DNA of 28,301 nucleotides from CAZMXS01 sp964570325 (GTDB taxonomy: Bacteria > Verrucomicrobiota > Kiritimatiellia > CAIQIC01 > CAZMXS01). Location: the NCBI GenBank assembly GCA_964570325.1, contig CAZMXS010000060.1, positions 1-28,301 on the forward strand, in the 5' to 3' direction. The notes under the pieces were generated by a model. The model saw only the letters and a list, made by a program, of their open reading frames with translations, did no database searches and was not told the DNA's origin. Within the stretch, counting starts at the first letter, position 1. Each line of letters begins with the position of its first letter. Positions 1 to 6,815 of this stretch are shown one piece after another. A program made the position numbers and the translations under genes.

Positions 1-655
1 TGACCCGCGCGCCGCGCGCCGAATTCGCGTGCTCTTTCGTGGGCTCCCGGTGGCGAACTTCGAGCTCGAAAGCGAGCGCCAGCATGTCGGACGCGCCAGT
101 CCGCTGGAGACGGAACTGACCGTGCGCGCTCAAGCGTTGCCGCCGCCGCCAGGCGCGCCGTCGCCGGAAGCGCTTCGCCCGTGGCTGGAGCCGTCGGTGT
201 TCATCCAGTCCGGGCATCCGGACATTGTTCGGCAGGCGCGGCAGATTACCGCCGGTTTGACCAATCGGCTTGATCAGGTGTTGGCGCTCAACCGCTGGGT
301 GCACGGGCGGATCGCGAAAAATCCGGCCGTCAGCCTGCCTTCGGCGCTCGACGTGTTGCGCCGCCGCGAGGGCGACTGCAACGAACATACCTATCTCTTT
401 GTCGCGCTGGCGCGCGCTGTCGGCATTCCGGCGCAGGTGCGCGTGGGCCTGGTCTATCTGCCGGGCGGGTTTTTCTACCATGCCTGGCCGGCGGTTTATG
501 TGAACGGTTGGGTGGAGTTGGACCCTACGCTGGGGCAGGACGCCGTGGACGCCGCGCACATCAGCCTGCTGGAGGGCGAGGTGGGTAGTCAAATCCGCAT
601 CCTCGCGTTGCTGGGACAGGTCAGCGCGGAAATCCTGGAGACGGATTATGATTAA
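1..655 (+). CDS. Transglutaminase-like protein, C-terminal part (5' end outside window)
   Basis: The reading frame is open from base 2, so the gene starts before the window and the first in-window ATG (29) is probably internal. The visible part ends with a transglutaminase-like (papain-fold) core. The Cys of GDCNEHT is at codon 377-379, the His of FYHAWPAVYV at 479-481 and the Asp of ELDPTLGQ at about 521. These are the expected Cys-His-Asp triad in the right order and spacing. Family members are cysteine peptidases or amidases or act in peptide crosslinking; the substrate cannot be told from sequence. The stop overlaps the start of the ABC ATPase by 8 bases, so the protein is probably co-translated with an exporter and may process or accompany its cargo; this link is inferred from position only. 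The missing N-terminus could hold a signal peptide or membrane anchors. Confidence 0.85.
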   Translation, partial: DPRAARRIRVLFRGLPVANFELESERQHVGRASPLETELTVRAQALPPPPGAPSPEALRPWLEPSVFIQSGHPDIVRQARQITAGLTNRLDQVLALNRWVHGRIAKNPAVSLPSALDVLRRREGDCNEHTYLFVALARAVGIPAQVRVGLVYLPGGFFYHAWPAVYVNGWVELDPTLGQDAVDAAHISLLEGEVGSQIRILALLGQVSAEILETDYD

Positions 656-1367
656 ACTGGAGCATCTGACCCGACGGTTCGGCCATTTCGAGGCGGTCAG
701 CGATCTCAATCTCGAAATCCCGCGCGGTGAGCTTTTCTGCTTCCTCGGACCCAACGGCGCCGGCAAAACGACGACCATTAAAATGATGTGCGGGCTGTTG
801 CGTCCGACCGCCGGCCGGATCACCATTGCCGGCCACGATCTGCAGAGCGGGATGGCCGCCGTCCGCCGGATCACGGGTTACATTCCGGATTTTCCATTTC
901 TCTATGACCGCTTGACGCCCGACGAGTTTGTCGAGTTTACGGGCGACCTGTATAGCCTGCCGCGCGCGCAGGTTCGGGCGGACCGGGAAAGCCTTTTCGA
1001 ATTGTTCGATCTGATTGAATACCGGGATGTGTTGATCAAGGATCTTTCGCATGGATTGCGTCAACGCGTAGTCTATGCGGCCACGCTGCTTCATCGCCCG
1101 GAAATCCTTTTCGTGGATGAGCCGTTCATCGGCCTCGATCCGTTCAGCATCCGCTTGATTAAAAACCTGCTCAAACAGAAAACGCGCGAGGGTGTTACGA
1201 TCTTCATGACCACCCATATCTTGGCGTTAATCGAGGATCTTGCCGACCGGATCGGTATTATCGTGCATGGCCGGCTCTCCGCGCTGGGTACCCTGGCCGA
1301 CCTGGCCAGAACCCACGCGATGGACGGCCTGGAGGATATATTTCTGAAATTGACCGCGGAGGAATGA
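648..1367 (+). CDS. ABC transporter ATP-binding protein
   Basis: This is a complete single ABC nucleotide-binding domain of 239 residues. Walker A GPNGAGKT lies at residues 34-41, the signature-like LSHGLRQR near 133, Walker B ILFVDEP near 150 and the H-loop TTH near 185. The signature is LSHG rather than LSGG, which is common in ABC-2-type exporters. The protein would hydrolyse ATP on the inner face of the cytoplasmic membrane to drive the permease encoded next. The ATG at 648 overlaps the stop of the transglutaminase-like gene, and its own stop overlaps the permease start as ATGA. The three genes therefore form a translationally coupled operon. The cargo is unknown; drug, polymer or peptide export are all possible. 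Confidence 0.95.
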   Translation: MIKLEHLTRRFGHFEAVSDLNLEIPRGELFCFLGPNGAGKTTTIKMMCGLLRPTAGRITIAGHDLQSGMAAVRRITGYIPDFPFLYDRLTPDEFVEFTGDLYSLPRAQVRADRESLFELFDLIEYRDVLIKDLSHGLRQRVVYAATLLHRPEILFVDEPFIGLDPFSIRLIKNLLKQKTREGVTIFMTTHILALIEDLADRIGIIVHGRLSALGTLADLARTHAMDGLEDIFLKLTAEE

Positions 1368-3040
1368 AGCGAATGGCCGGCCTTTTCACATTACTGAAAA
1401 AGAACTGGCGCGTGTTCCGTAATCTGCGGCGGACGCTGCACGAGCAGTCAATGTTCAAGCTGATCTTCATCACCGCGTTCGCGCTGGCCTGCCTGGTCGG
1501 GCTTTGGCTCTTGTTTTACACCGGTTTTGATTTTCTCGACCGCTTGGGCGGTGTCGGGTTGCTGTTGATCTTCAAGTTGTTCTCGCTGTTTTTCCTTGCG
1601 CTCGGCGCCATGATGCTGCTGTCGAGCATCATCACTTCATTTACCGCCATCTTCTCGTCCGAAGAGACGGCGTTTCTATTCCTCAAGCCGTTGCACATTG
1701 ACGCAATCGCCCTGTACAAGTTCAGCGAGGCCGCGCTGATGGCGTCCTGGGCGTTCTTCGCCATTCTGCTTCCGTTTGTCGGCGCGTACGCGTGGCAGCA
1801 GCAGATGTCCTTCGCATTCATGGCTGCGACGATTCTGTATTCCATCCCGTTTGCCGTCATCTGTTGCGGCGGTGGCATGCTCATCTGCCTGGTATGCGCG
1901 CGCGCGGCGCCGCGCCTGGGCCGGCGCGGGGCCGTGATCGGGATTATCGTGGCCCTGTTCCTGGCGGCCTGGCTGGCGCGGCCGTTGGTCGGCCGGGTAG
2001 CGCAGGAAGACGCGACGCTGGTGCTCAATCGCCTGTTGCCGGCCTTGAAAGTCGCCTCGCATCCGCTGCTGCCGAGTTGGTGGGTAGCCGAGGGCAGTCT
2101 GGCGCTGACGCGCGGAGATTGGTATCGCGGCTTGATGCTGTTGGGTGTGCTGGTCGCCAACGCGGCGCTGGTCGGCTGGCTGGTGGTGATGTTGGGCCGC
2201 CTCTGCCTGGCCGATGCTTGGTTGGATTTGCGCGCCCGCGCCACGCGGCGCGTCCGCCGTTTTACGGCCATCGCGGGACTGGACCGCTGGCTGGCCTGGT
2301 TGCCGCGCGATATTCGGGCGATCGTGGCAAAGGACACGCGGGTGTTCTTCCGCGATCCGGGCCAATGGATGCAATCCGCTTTTTTCTTCGGCCTGCTCGG
2401 TCTTTATTTCATGAACCTGCGCACGTTGAATTACCATGTCCTGCCGCAGGAGTGGCGCAACATGATCACGTTCATCAATGTTTTCAGCGTATCGGCCGTG
2501 ATGTGTTCGTTCGGCTCGCGTTTTGTTTACCCGCAACTCAGCCTGGAAGGGCACGGTTTCTGGGTGATTGGCATGTCGCCGGTGGGCATGGGGCGCGTTC
2601 TTTGCGCCAAATGGCTCGGCGCGTTTTTCGGCATGCTGGTCGTTAGCGCCGGACTGATGGGGGTCTCGACCTGGATGCTGGCCGTTGAGCCGCTGACCCG
2701 CGGGGTCGCGCTGGGCATCGCGGCCATGATGTCGCTGGCCGTGGCCAGCCTGGCCACCGGGTTGGGCGGCATTTTCATTGATTTGAAACAGCAGAACCCA
2801 TCGGCCATCGTATCCGGCTTTGGCGGAACCCTGAATCTCGTGTTGAGCCTGGCTTACATGGTGGCGGCCATCCTGCCGTTCGGGGTGCTGTTTCATTTGC
2901 GCCAGACCGGCAAGCTGGCGGCCGCGGCTTTCAACCGGGGATTGATTGGCGCTGCCGGTTGGTTGCTCCTGATCACCGCCGTGACGGCCGTGGTTCCGCT
3001 GGCGCTGGCCCGGCGCAGCCTGGCGGCCCGGGAATACTAA
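1364..3040 (+). CDS. ABC exporter permease, polytopic membrane protein
   Basis: This 558-residue, strongly hydrophobic protein has roughly ten to twelve predicted membrane segments. Clear ones lie near residues 31-55, 62-94, 122-143, 150-178 and 188-206, with more in the C-terminal half. A charged cytoplasmic stretch around 275-325 separates two membrane halves, as in large ABC-2-like exporter permeases. It may belong to the 'putative ABC exporter' group (ABC_tran_2-like), but I assign that from general layout, not from a search. The start overlaps the ATPase stop by four bases (ATGA), which fixes the pairing: one ATPase with one permease that could dimerise or act as a full-size subunit. There is no obvious terminator after the stop. 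Confidence 0.88.
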   Translation: MKRMAGLFTLLKKNWRVFRNLRRTLHEQSMFKLIFITAFALACLVGLWLLFYTGFDFLDRLGGVGLLLIFKLFSLFFLALGAMMLLSSIITSFTAIFSSEETAFLFLKPLHIDAIALYKFSEAALMASWAFFAILLPFVGAYAWQQQMSFAFMAATILYSIPFAVICCGGGMLICLVCARAAPRLGRRGAVIGIIVALFLAAWLARPLVGRVAQEDATLVLNRLLPALKVASHPLLPSWWVAEGSLALTRGDWYRGLMLLGVLVANAALVGWLVVMLGRLCLADAWLDLRARATRRVRRFTAIAGLDRWLAWLPRDIRAIVAKDTRVFFRDPGQWMQSAFFFGLLGLYFMNLRTLNYHVLPQEWRNMITFINVFSVSAVMCSFGSRFVYPQLSLEGHGFWVIGMSPVGMGRVLCAKWLGAFFGMLVVSAGLMGVSTWMLAVEPLTRGVALGIAAMMSLAVASLATGLGGIFIDLKQQNPSAIVSGFGGTLNLVLSLAYMVAAILPFGVLFHLRQTGKLAAAAFNRGLIGAAGWLLLITAVTAVVPLALARRSLAAREY

Positions 3041-3048
3041 CGGAGGAT

Positions 3049-3078
3049 TTTACAAAACGCATGGCTCTGCCGTATATG
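3049..3078 (+). promoter_or_regulatory. Candidate sigma70-type promoter for the zinc-ribbon gene
   Basis: TTTACA at 3049-3054 (5 of 6 to the consensus -35) is followed after 18 bases by TATATG at 3073-3078 (-10-like). It stands in the AT-richer gap after the permease gene and would start transcription about 20 bases before the ATG at 3107. It is a sequence match only. Confidence 0.35.
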
Positions 3079-3093
3079 TATCAATGAAAGAGC

Positions 3094-3099
3094 GAGGTG
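3094..3099 (+). promoter_or_regulatory. Ribosome binding site
   Basis: GAGGTG lies seven bases before the ATG at 3107 and supports that start for the small zinc-ribbon protein. A recognisable Shine-Dalgarno is uncommon elsewhere in this window. Confidence 0.6.
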
Positions 3100-3106
3100 A
3101 GCATCA

Positions 3107-3361
3107 ATGGCTGATATTAATTTCGATTGTCCGAATTGCGGGCAGAACCTGGACGCGCCCGAGGAAATGTCCGGCGTGACGATTCACTGTCCACAGTGCA
3201 AGGCATTGTGCGTCGTGCCCGGTATCCTCAACCTCCCGACCGCGGAAAATCCGCCGCCCCCAGACCAGGACAAGGGCTCGACCGTCCGGATCACGATCCC
3301 GCAGGAGTTCAACGCGCCCCCGCCGACCCACCGCCACATCACGATTAAACGAATGCATTGA
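3107..3361 (+). CDS. Small zinc-ribbon protein of unknown function
   Basis: This is a small protein of 84 residues. The N-terminal half carries two CxxC knuckles, CPNC at 8-11 and CPQC at 28-31, a spacing typical of a zinc ribbon that binds one zinc ion. The second half is short, Pro-rich (PPPP near 54) and then basic with several His, and looks unstructured. Proteins of this kind often have a ribbon followed by a low-complexity linker and in longer forms a membrane segment, which is absent here. A good ribosome site and the ribbon make it a real gene. Its role is unknown, and nucleic-acid or protein binding would be a guess. It sits alone between an ABC operon and a DUF72 gene, with about 65-base gaps on both sides. 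Confidence 0.85.
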   Translation: MADINFDCPNCGQNLDAPEEMSGVTIHCPQCKALCVVPGILNLPTAENPPPPDQDKGSTVRITIPQEFNAPPPTHRHITIKRMH

Positions 3362-3425
3362 CCGTTCGCGGCCGCGACTGCGCTTTCCGTTCGACCATTG
3401 CCGCCTGCAAATCGAGAATACCGGC

Positions 3426-4325
3426 ATGAATGCCGCGACCCTCCCGTCACCGGTCTATTTTGGCGTGGCCGGTTGGTCCTATCCGGACTGGGAGGGCTAC
3501 GTGTATCGCGGCCGTGTGGCGGACAAGCTGCGGTTTATCGCCGGCTATGTGGACCTGATCGAGATCAACACCACTTTTTACCGTCCGCCTTCCGCCCGTC
3601 AGTGCGCGGATTGGGTCCAACGCGTAGGCGACCTGCCGGCTTTCACTTTCAGCGCCAAGCTGCATCGGGATATTACGCATACGGGAGTGCTCGAACCCGC
3701 GTTGGTTCGGGATGTTCTGGCGGGGCTTGAGCCGCTGCGTTCCGCCGGTCGCCTGCGGCACTTGCTGGCCCAGTTCAAGTGGGATTTCCGCGACGGCGCC
3801 GAAGCGCGGCGGCATTTGGAAAGAATTCGCGCCGCGTTCGGCGCCATGGCCAATCTGGTGGTCGAATTGCGGCACGTGTCGTGGCAAGCGGATGATGCCC
3901 TGCGCTGGCTCGGCGAGACCGGCCTGACGCCCGCGTTGCTGGACTATCCGGTGGCGCGCAATTCGTTCAACCTGGATATTTGCGACATTGGCGCGCACGG
4001 CTATTTGCGACTTCATGGCCGCAATGCCCAGGCTTGGTTCGACCGGCAGGCCGGTCGCGATCAGGTGTATGACTACCACTATTCCAAGGCCGAAATGGCT
4101 GGCATTCGCGACCGTATCGAACGCCTGGCCCAGCGCCGGCAGTCATTGACCGTTGTGGCCAATAACCATTATCACGGCCAGGAGATGGCCAATGCGCTCT
4201 ACCTTAAGGCAGTATGGGAGGCGCGGCGGGTTCCGGTGCCGGCGGGCCTGATCCCGCATTATCCCGAACTGCGTGAGATTGCGGCCCCAGAACCCGTTTC
4301 CGATGGGTTGTTCCCCGCATCGTGA
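3426..4325 (+). CDS. DUF72 domain protein (YecE-like)
   Basis: This 299-residue protein matches the DUF72/YecE family across its length. The start has the GVAGWSYPDW motif near residue 13 and EINTTFYRPP near 48, followed by FSAKLHRDITH, a central LVVELRH strand and the late VVANNHYHGQ block. The family forms a TIM-barrel-like fold and is widespread, but its biochemical activity is not established to my knowledge. The length is normal for the family (about 240-300). The ATG at 3426 places the conserved core about 10 residues from the N-terminus; no Shine-Dalgarno is obvious. The gene is followed by a 107-base gap with inverted repeats and then the glyoxalase II gene, so an operon link is uncertain. 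Confidence 0.93.
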   Translation: MNAATLPSPVYFGVAGWSYPDWEGYVYRGRVADKLRFIAGYVDLIEINTTFYRPPSARQCADWVQRVGDLPAFTFSAKLHRDITHTGVLEPALVRDVLAGLEPLRSAGRLRHLLAQFKWDFRDGAEARRHLERIRAAFGAMANLVVELRHVSWQADDALRWLGETGLTPALLDYPVARNSFNLDICDIGAHGYLRLHGRNAQAWFDRQAGRDQVYDYHYSKAEMAGIRDRIERLAQRRQSLTVVANNHYHGQEMANALYLKAVWEARRVPVPAGLIPHYPELREIAAPEPVSDGLFPAS

Positions 4326-4337
4326 AATACAGCCGTC

Positions 4338-4388
4338 ACCGGCGCCGGTTTCCGGGATGTGCCCGTGCGCTAGAGGCTCAAATCCCGG
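4338..4388. repeat. Two inverted repeats in the DUF72-gloB gap
   Basis: A perfect 12-base palindrome, ACCGGCGCCGGT, lies at 4338-4349. It is followed by 7-base arms CCGGGAT (4352-4358) and ATCCCGG (4382-4388) around a 23-base loop. There is no T tract after it, so it is not a standard intrinsic terminator. It could be an operator, a weak transcript-end structure or chance in GC-rich DNA. Confidence 0.35.
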
Positions 4389-4432
4389 CTGGCAATCGGC
4401 GCCGAAATAGCTCACAATGCGCAAGGTGGTGA

Positions 4433-5227
4433 ATGAAGGATCCGGTGCGCTGCTTTGAACATGCATTGGCCCGCGCGACAATCGTCACGCTGCCCGTCAT
4501 GGGCGACAATTACGCCTATCTGATCATCTCCGGCGGCCAGGCGGCGGTGGTGGACCCGGCCGACGCCGCGCCGGTGCAGGCCGCGCTGAAGGCGCGCGGG
4601 CTCAAGGCCGGCATGGTGCTTAACACGCACCACCATTTCGACCATGTCTCCGGCAATCTGGAGCTCAAGGCCGGCGCCGGTTGCGAAGTGGCTGGCCCTG
4701 ACGATCCGCGGATTCCCGGATTGGACCGCCCGTTAGGGGAGGGGGCGCGGGTGATGGTCGGCGATCTGGCGCTGAAAGTTCTGGCCACTCCGGGCCACAC
4801 GCGCTCGAGCATCTGCTTCTACGCCGAGGACGGGCCTTGCCTTTGGTCGGGTGACACCCTGTTCAGCGCCGGCTGCGGACGCTTGATCGAATGCGCCCCT
4901 GAAGTGATGTGGAACTCGTTGTGCCGGTTGGCGGATCTGCCGGATGACACGCTGCTGTTTTGCGGACACGAATACACCGAGGAAGACTTGCAGTTTGCCG
5001 CTGGCGTGGATCCGGAGAATGATCTGATCCAGCAGCGTTTGACCGAGGTGCGCGAAAGCCTGCGCCAGGGATTGCCCACCGTGCCGGTCTCCTTGGGTGT
5101 GGAGAAATCCATCAACCCGTTCTTGCGCGTGGCCGCCGCGGCCATTCGCCGCGCGCTAAACCTGCCGCATGCGCCCGACGTCGCCGTCTTCGCCGAACTG
5201 CGCCGGCGCAAGGATCTGTTCAACTGA
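4433..5227 (+). CDS. gloB: Hydroxyacylglutathione hydrolase-type metallo-beta-lactamase-fold protein (glyoxalase II)
   Basis: This 264-residue metallo-hydrolase carries the di-metal motif THHHFDH at 65-71 (H66, H68, D70, H71). Further metal ligands are supplied by ATPGHT, the Asp of WSGDTLF and the His of FCGHEYT. The C-terminal part has the helical region with a NPFLR motif that is typical of glyoxalase II and absent from most other members of the fold. Glyoxalase II hydrolyses S-D-lactoylglutathione to lactate and thiol in methylglyoxal detoxification. The length (E. coli about 251) and layout fit. No glyoxalase I gene is nearby. The exact thiol substrate is not certain, since many PVC-type bacteria may not use glutathione. 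A GGTGGTG stretch just before the ATG may serve as ribosome site. Confidence 0.85.
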   Translation: MKDPVRCFEHALARATIVTLPVMGDNYAYLIISGGQAAVVDPADAAPVQAALKARGLKAGMVLNTHHHFDHVSGNLELKAGAGCEVAGPDDPRIPGLDRPLGEGARVMVGDLALKVLATPGHTRSSICFYAEDGPCLWSGDTLFSAGCGRLIECAPEVMWNSLCRLADLPDDTLLFCGHEYTEEDLQFAAGVDPENDLIQQRLTEVRESLRQGLPTVPVSLGVEKSINPFLRVAAAAIRRALNLPHAPDVAVFAELRRRKDLFN

Positions 5228-5276
5228 TTGTTGTTTTCTTTTTTCCCAGCCGTCCCTATCCTGTCCGCTCTGATTT

Positions 5277-5281
5277 GGAGG
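5277..5281 (+). promoter_or_regulatory. Ribosome binding site fixing the lysS start
   Basis: GGAGG lies six bases before the ATG at 5288. This selects that ATG over the upstream in-frame TTG at 5228, whose extra 20 residues are hydrophobic and not lysyl-tRNA synthetase-like. Confidence 0.75.
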
Positions 5282-5287
5282 CAGGTC

Positions 5288-6727
5288 ATGGAACAGGGTA
5301 TCCAGGAAGGCGAGTATCGGGAACACCGGCTGGCCAACTTGCAGAAACTACAGGCCGCGGGCTATGCGCCCTTCGGCGCGGCTTTCGCGCGAACCGGCCG
5401 GTTGGCCGAGGTGGCCGCCGGCTTCGTCGAAAATCAGCCGGCGCGCATTGCCGGCCGGGTGATCGCGCGGCGGGAAATGGGCAAGAGCATCTTCGCGCAT
5501 CTACAGGACGGCAGCGGCCGTTTCCAGATTTACCTCAAGCAGGATGCGATTGGCCCCGCGGCCTTTGCCGCGTTTGCCCACGTGGATCTCGGCGACCAAA
5601 TCGGCGCCGAGGGGACATTGTTTACCACGCGGACCGGCGAGAAGACGCTCAAAGTCGAACATTGGACGATGTTGTCCAAGGCGCTCCTGCCGCCGCCGGC
5701 CAAGTGGCACGGCCTCCACGACACCGAGGTTCGTTATCGCTGCCGTTACCTCGATCTGGTCGCCAACCCGGAAGTGCGTGAATTGTTCAACACGCGCATT
5801 GCCGCCGTCCGCGCGATCCGGCAGTTTCTTTGCGACCGCGGCTTCTACGAAGTGGAAACGCCGATGCTCCAACCAATGGCCGGTGGCGCGGCCGCCAACC
5901 CGTTCAAAACCTTCTACCAGGCGCTGGGGCAGGATATGTATCTGCGGATCGCGCCCGAGCTTTACCTCAAGCGCCTGCTGGTCGGCGATTTTGACAAGGT
6001 CTTCGAGTTGAACCGCAATTTCCGGAACGAAGGGCTCGATCGTTCGCACAACCCCGAGTTCACGATGCTCGAGATTTATGAGGCTTTCGGTGATGTGCGC
6101 TCCATGATGACGCTGGTGCAGGAGCTGATCACCACCGTCGCGCGGCAAGTGTGCGGCACGCTTCAGGTCGGCGACGGCGACCTGGCCGTGGACCTGACGC
6201 CGCCCTGGCCGGAGGTGCGCTACCGCGACCTGGTGGAGCAAAAAATGGGCGCCGGCTGGTTTGCGCTCCCTCTGGAAGAAGCTCGCGCCCGGGCTCGCGC
6301 CCAGGGTCTGGACATTCCGGCCGAGTGGCAGTTCCTCGAGATCACCCAGGAAGTGTATGAAAAGCTGATCGAACGCCACATTCGCAATCCGACCTTTGTC
6401 ACGCGCCTGCCGGTGGAACTGGTGCCGCTGGCCCGGCGCTGCGCGGACGACCCCACCGTGGTGGATGTTTTCGAGCTGGTGATCCGCGGGCGCGAGATCG
6501 CGCCGGGCTATACCGAACTCAATGATCCCCTGGACCAGCGGGCCCGCTTGATGGAGCAGGCCGGCGGTGATCCGTCCAAGATTGACGAGGATTTCCTCTT
6601 GGCCTTGGAACATGGCATGCCGCCCGCCGGCGGAATGGGCGTCGGCATTGACCGCCTGATCATGGTCCTGACCGGCGCCGAATCCATCCGGGACGTGGTG
6701 CTCTTTCCCCAATTAAAAAACAAATAA
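5288..6727 (+). CDS. lysS: Lysine--tRNA ligase, class II
   Basis: This 479-residue cytoplasmic enzyme would charge tRNA-Lys with lysine. Residues 50-130 form the anticodon-binding OB fold (IAGRVIARREMGKSIFAHLQ). The class II catalytic core follows: motif 1 around 185-195 (GFYEVETPML), motif 2 around 239-267 (FELNRNFRNEG, then HNPEFTMLE) and motif 3 near 449-461 (GMGVGIDRL). The HGL-D--RYR-RYLDL block at 141-157 is specific for LysRS. The length is slightly below the usual 490-505 because the N-terminus is short. There are two deviations from the familiar bacterial pattern (from memory): the usual THHNALD stretch after the GGAAA-PF block reads TFYQALG, and the GREIGNGFSELND-type block reads GREIAPGYTELND. 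The start is set by the GGAGG site. The gene lies 88 bases before lolC. Confidence 0.93.
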   Translation: MEQGIQEGEYREHRLANLQKLQAAGYAPFGAAFARTGRLAEVAAGFVENQPARIAGRVIARREMGKSIFAHLQDGSGRFQIYLKQDAIGPAAFAAFAHVDLGDQIGAEGTLFTTRTGEKTLKVEHWTMLSKALLPPPAKWHGLHDTEVRYRCRYLDLVANPEVRELFNTRIAAVRAIRQFLCDRGFYEVETPMLQPMAGGAAANPFKTFYQALGQDMYLRIAPELYLKRLLVGDFDKVFELNRNFRNEGLDRSHNPEFTMLEIYEAFGDVRSMMTLVQELITTVARQVCGTLQVGDGDLAVDLTPPWPEVRYRDLVEQKMGAGWFALPLEEARARARAQGLDIPAEWQFLEITQEVYEKLIERHIRNPTFVTRLPVELVPLARRCADDPTVVDVFELVIRGREIAPGYTELNDPLDQRARLMEQAGGDPSKIDEDFLLALEHGMPPAGGMGVGIDRLIMVLTGAESIRDVVLFPQLKNK

Positions 6728-6760
6728 CCATCATCGCAGATTGAGCTTGTTTCCCAATAC

Positions 6761-6809
6761 AGATCACCGGTTGCCGACCACGGATGACTAACCTCTGAAC
6801 ACTGATAAG
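6761..6809 (+). repeat. Degenerate 7-bp tandem repeat between lysS and lolC
   Basis: Seven consecutive heptamers can be read without gaps: AGATCAC, CGGTTGC, CGACCAC, GGATGAC, TAACCTC, TGAACAC and TGATAAG. The consensus is roughly YGAYCAC. G is at position 2 in six of seven, A at position 3 in six of seven and C at position 7 in six of seven. The tract fills the untranslated gap and ends six bases before the lolC ATG. No ribosome site is visible downstream of it. Confidence 0.65.
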
Positions 6810-6815
6810 CATCCT

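Noticed and set aside
1676..2896. Open frame of 406 codons on the minus strand opposite the ABC permease
   Set aside because: The product is an extreme Gln/His/Arg/Ala-rich sequence, the usual mirror image of a hydrophobic membrane protein.
4368..4395. tRNA T-arm-like sequence (GGCTCAAATCCC)
   Set aside because: The flanking bases do not form the 5-bp T stem, and no anticodon or acceptor stems can be folded around it.
5228..5252. T-rich tract straight after the gloB stop as an intrinsic terminator
   Set aside because: The nearest palindrome (around 5200, inside gloB) is about 20 bases upstream of the tract with no adjoining stem, so the hairpin-T-run geometry is missing.
5501..6712. Open frame of 403 codons on the minus strand opposite lysS
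   Set aside because: It is antisense to the conserved synthetase core and shows no domain or ribosome site.
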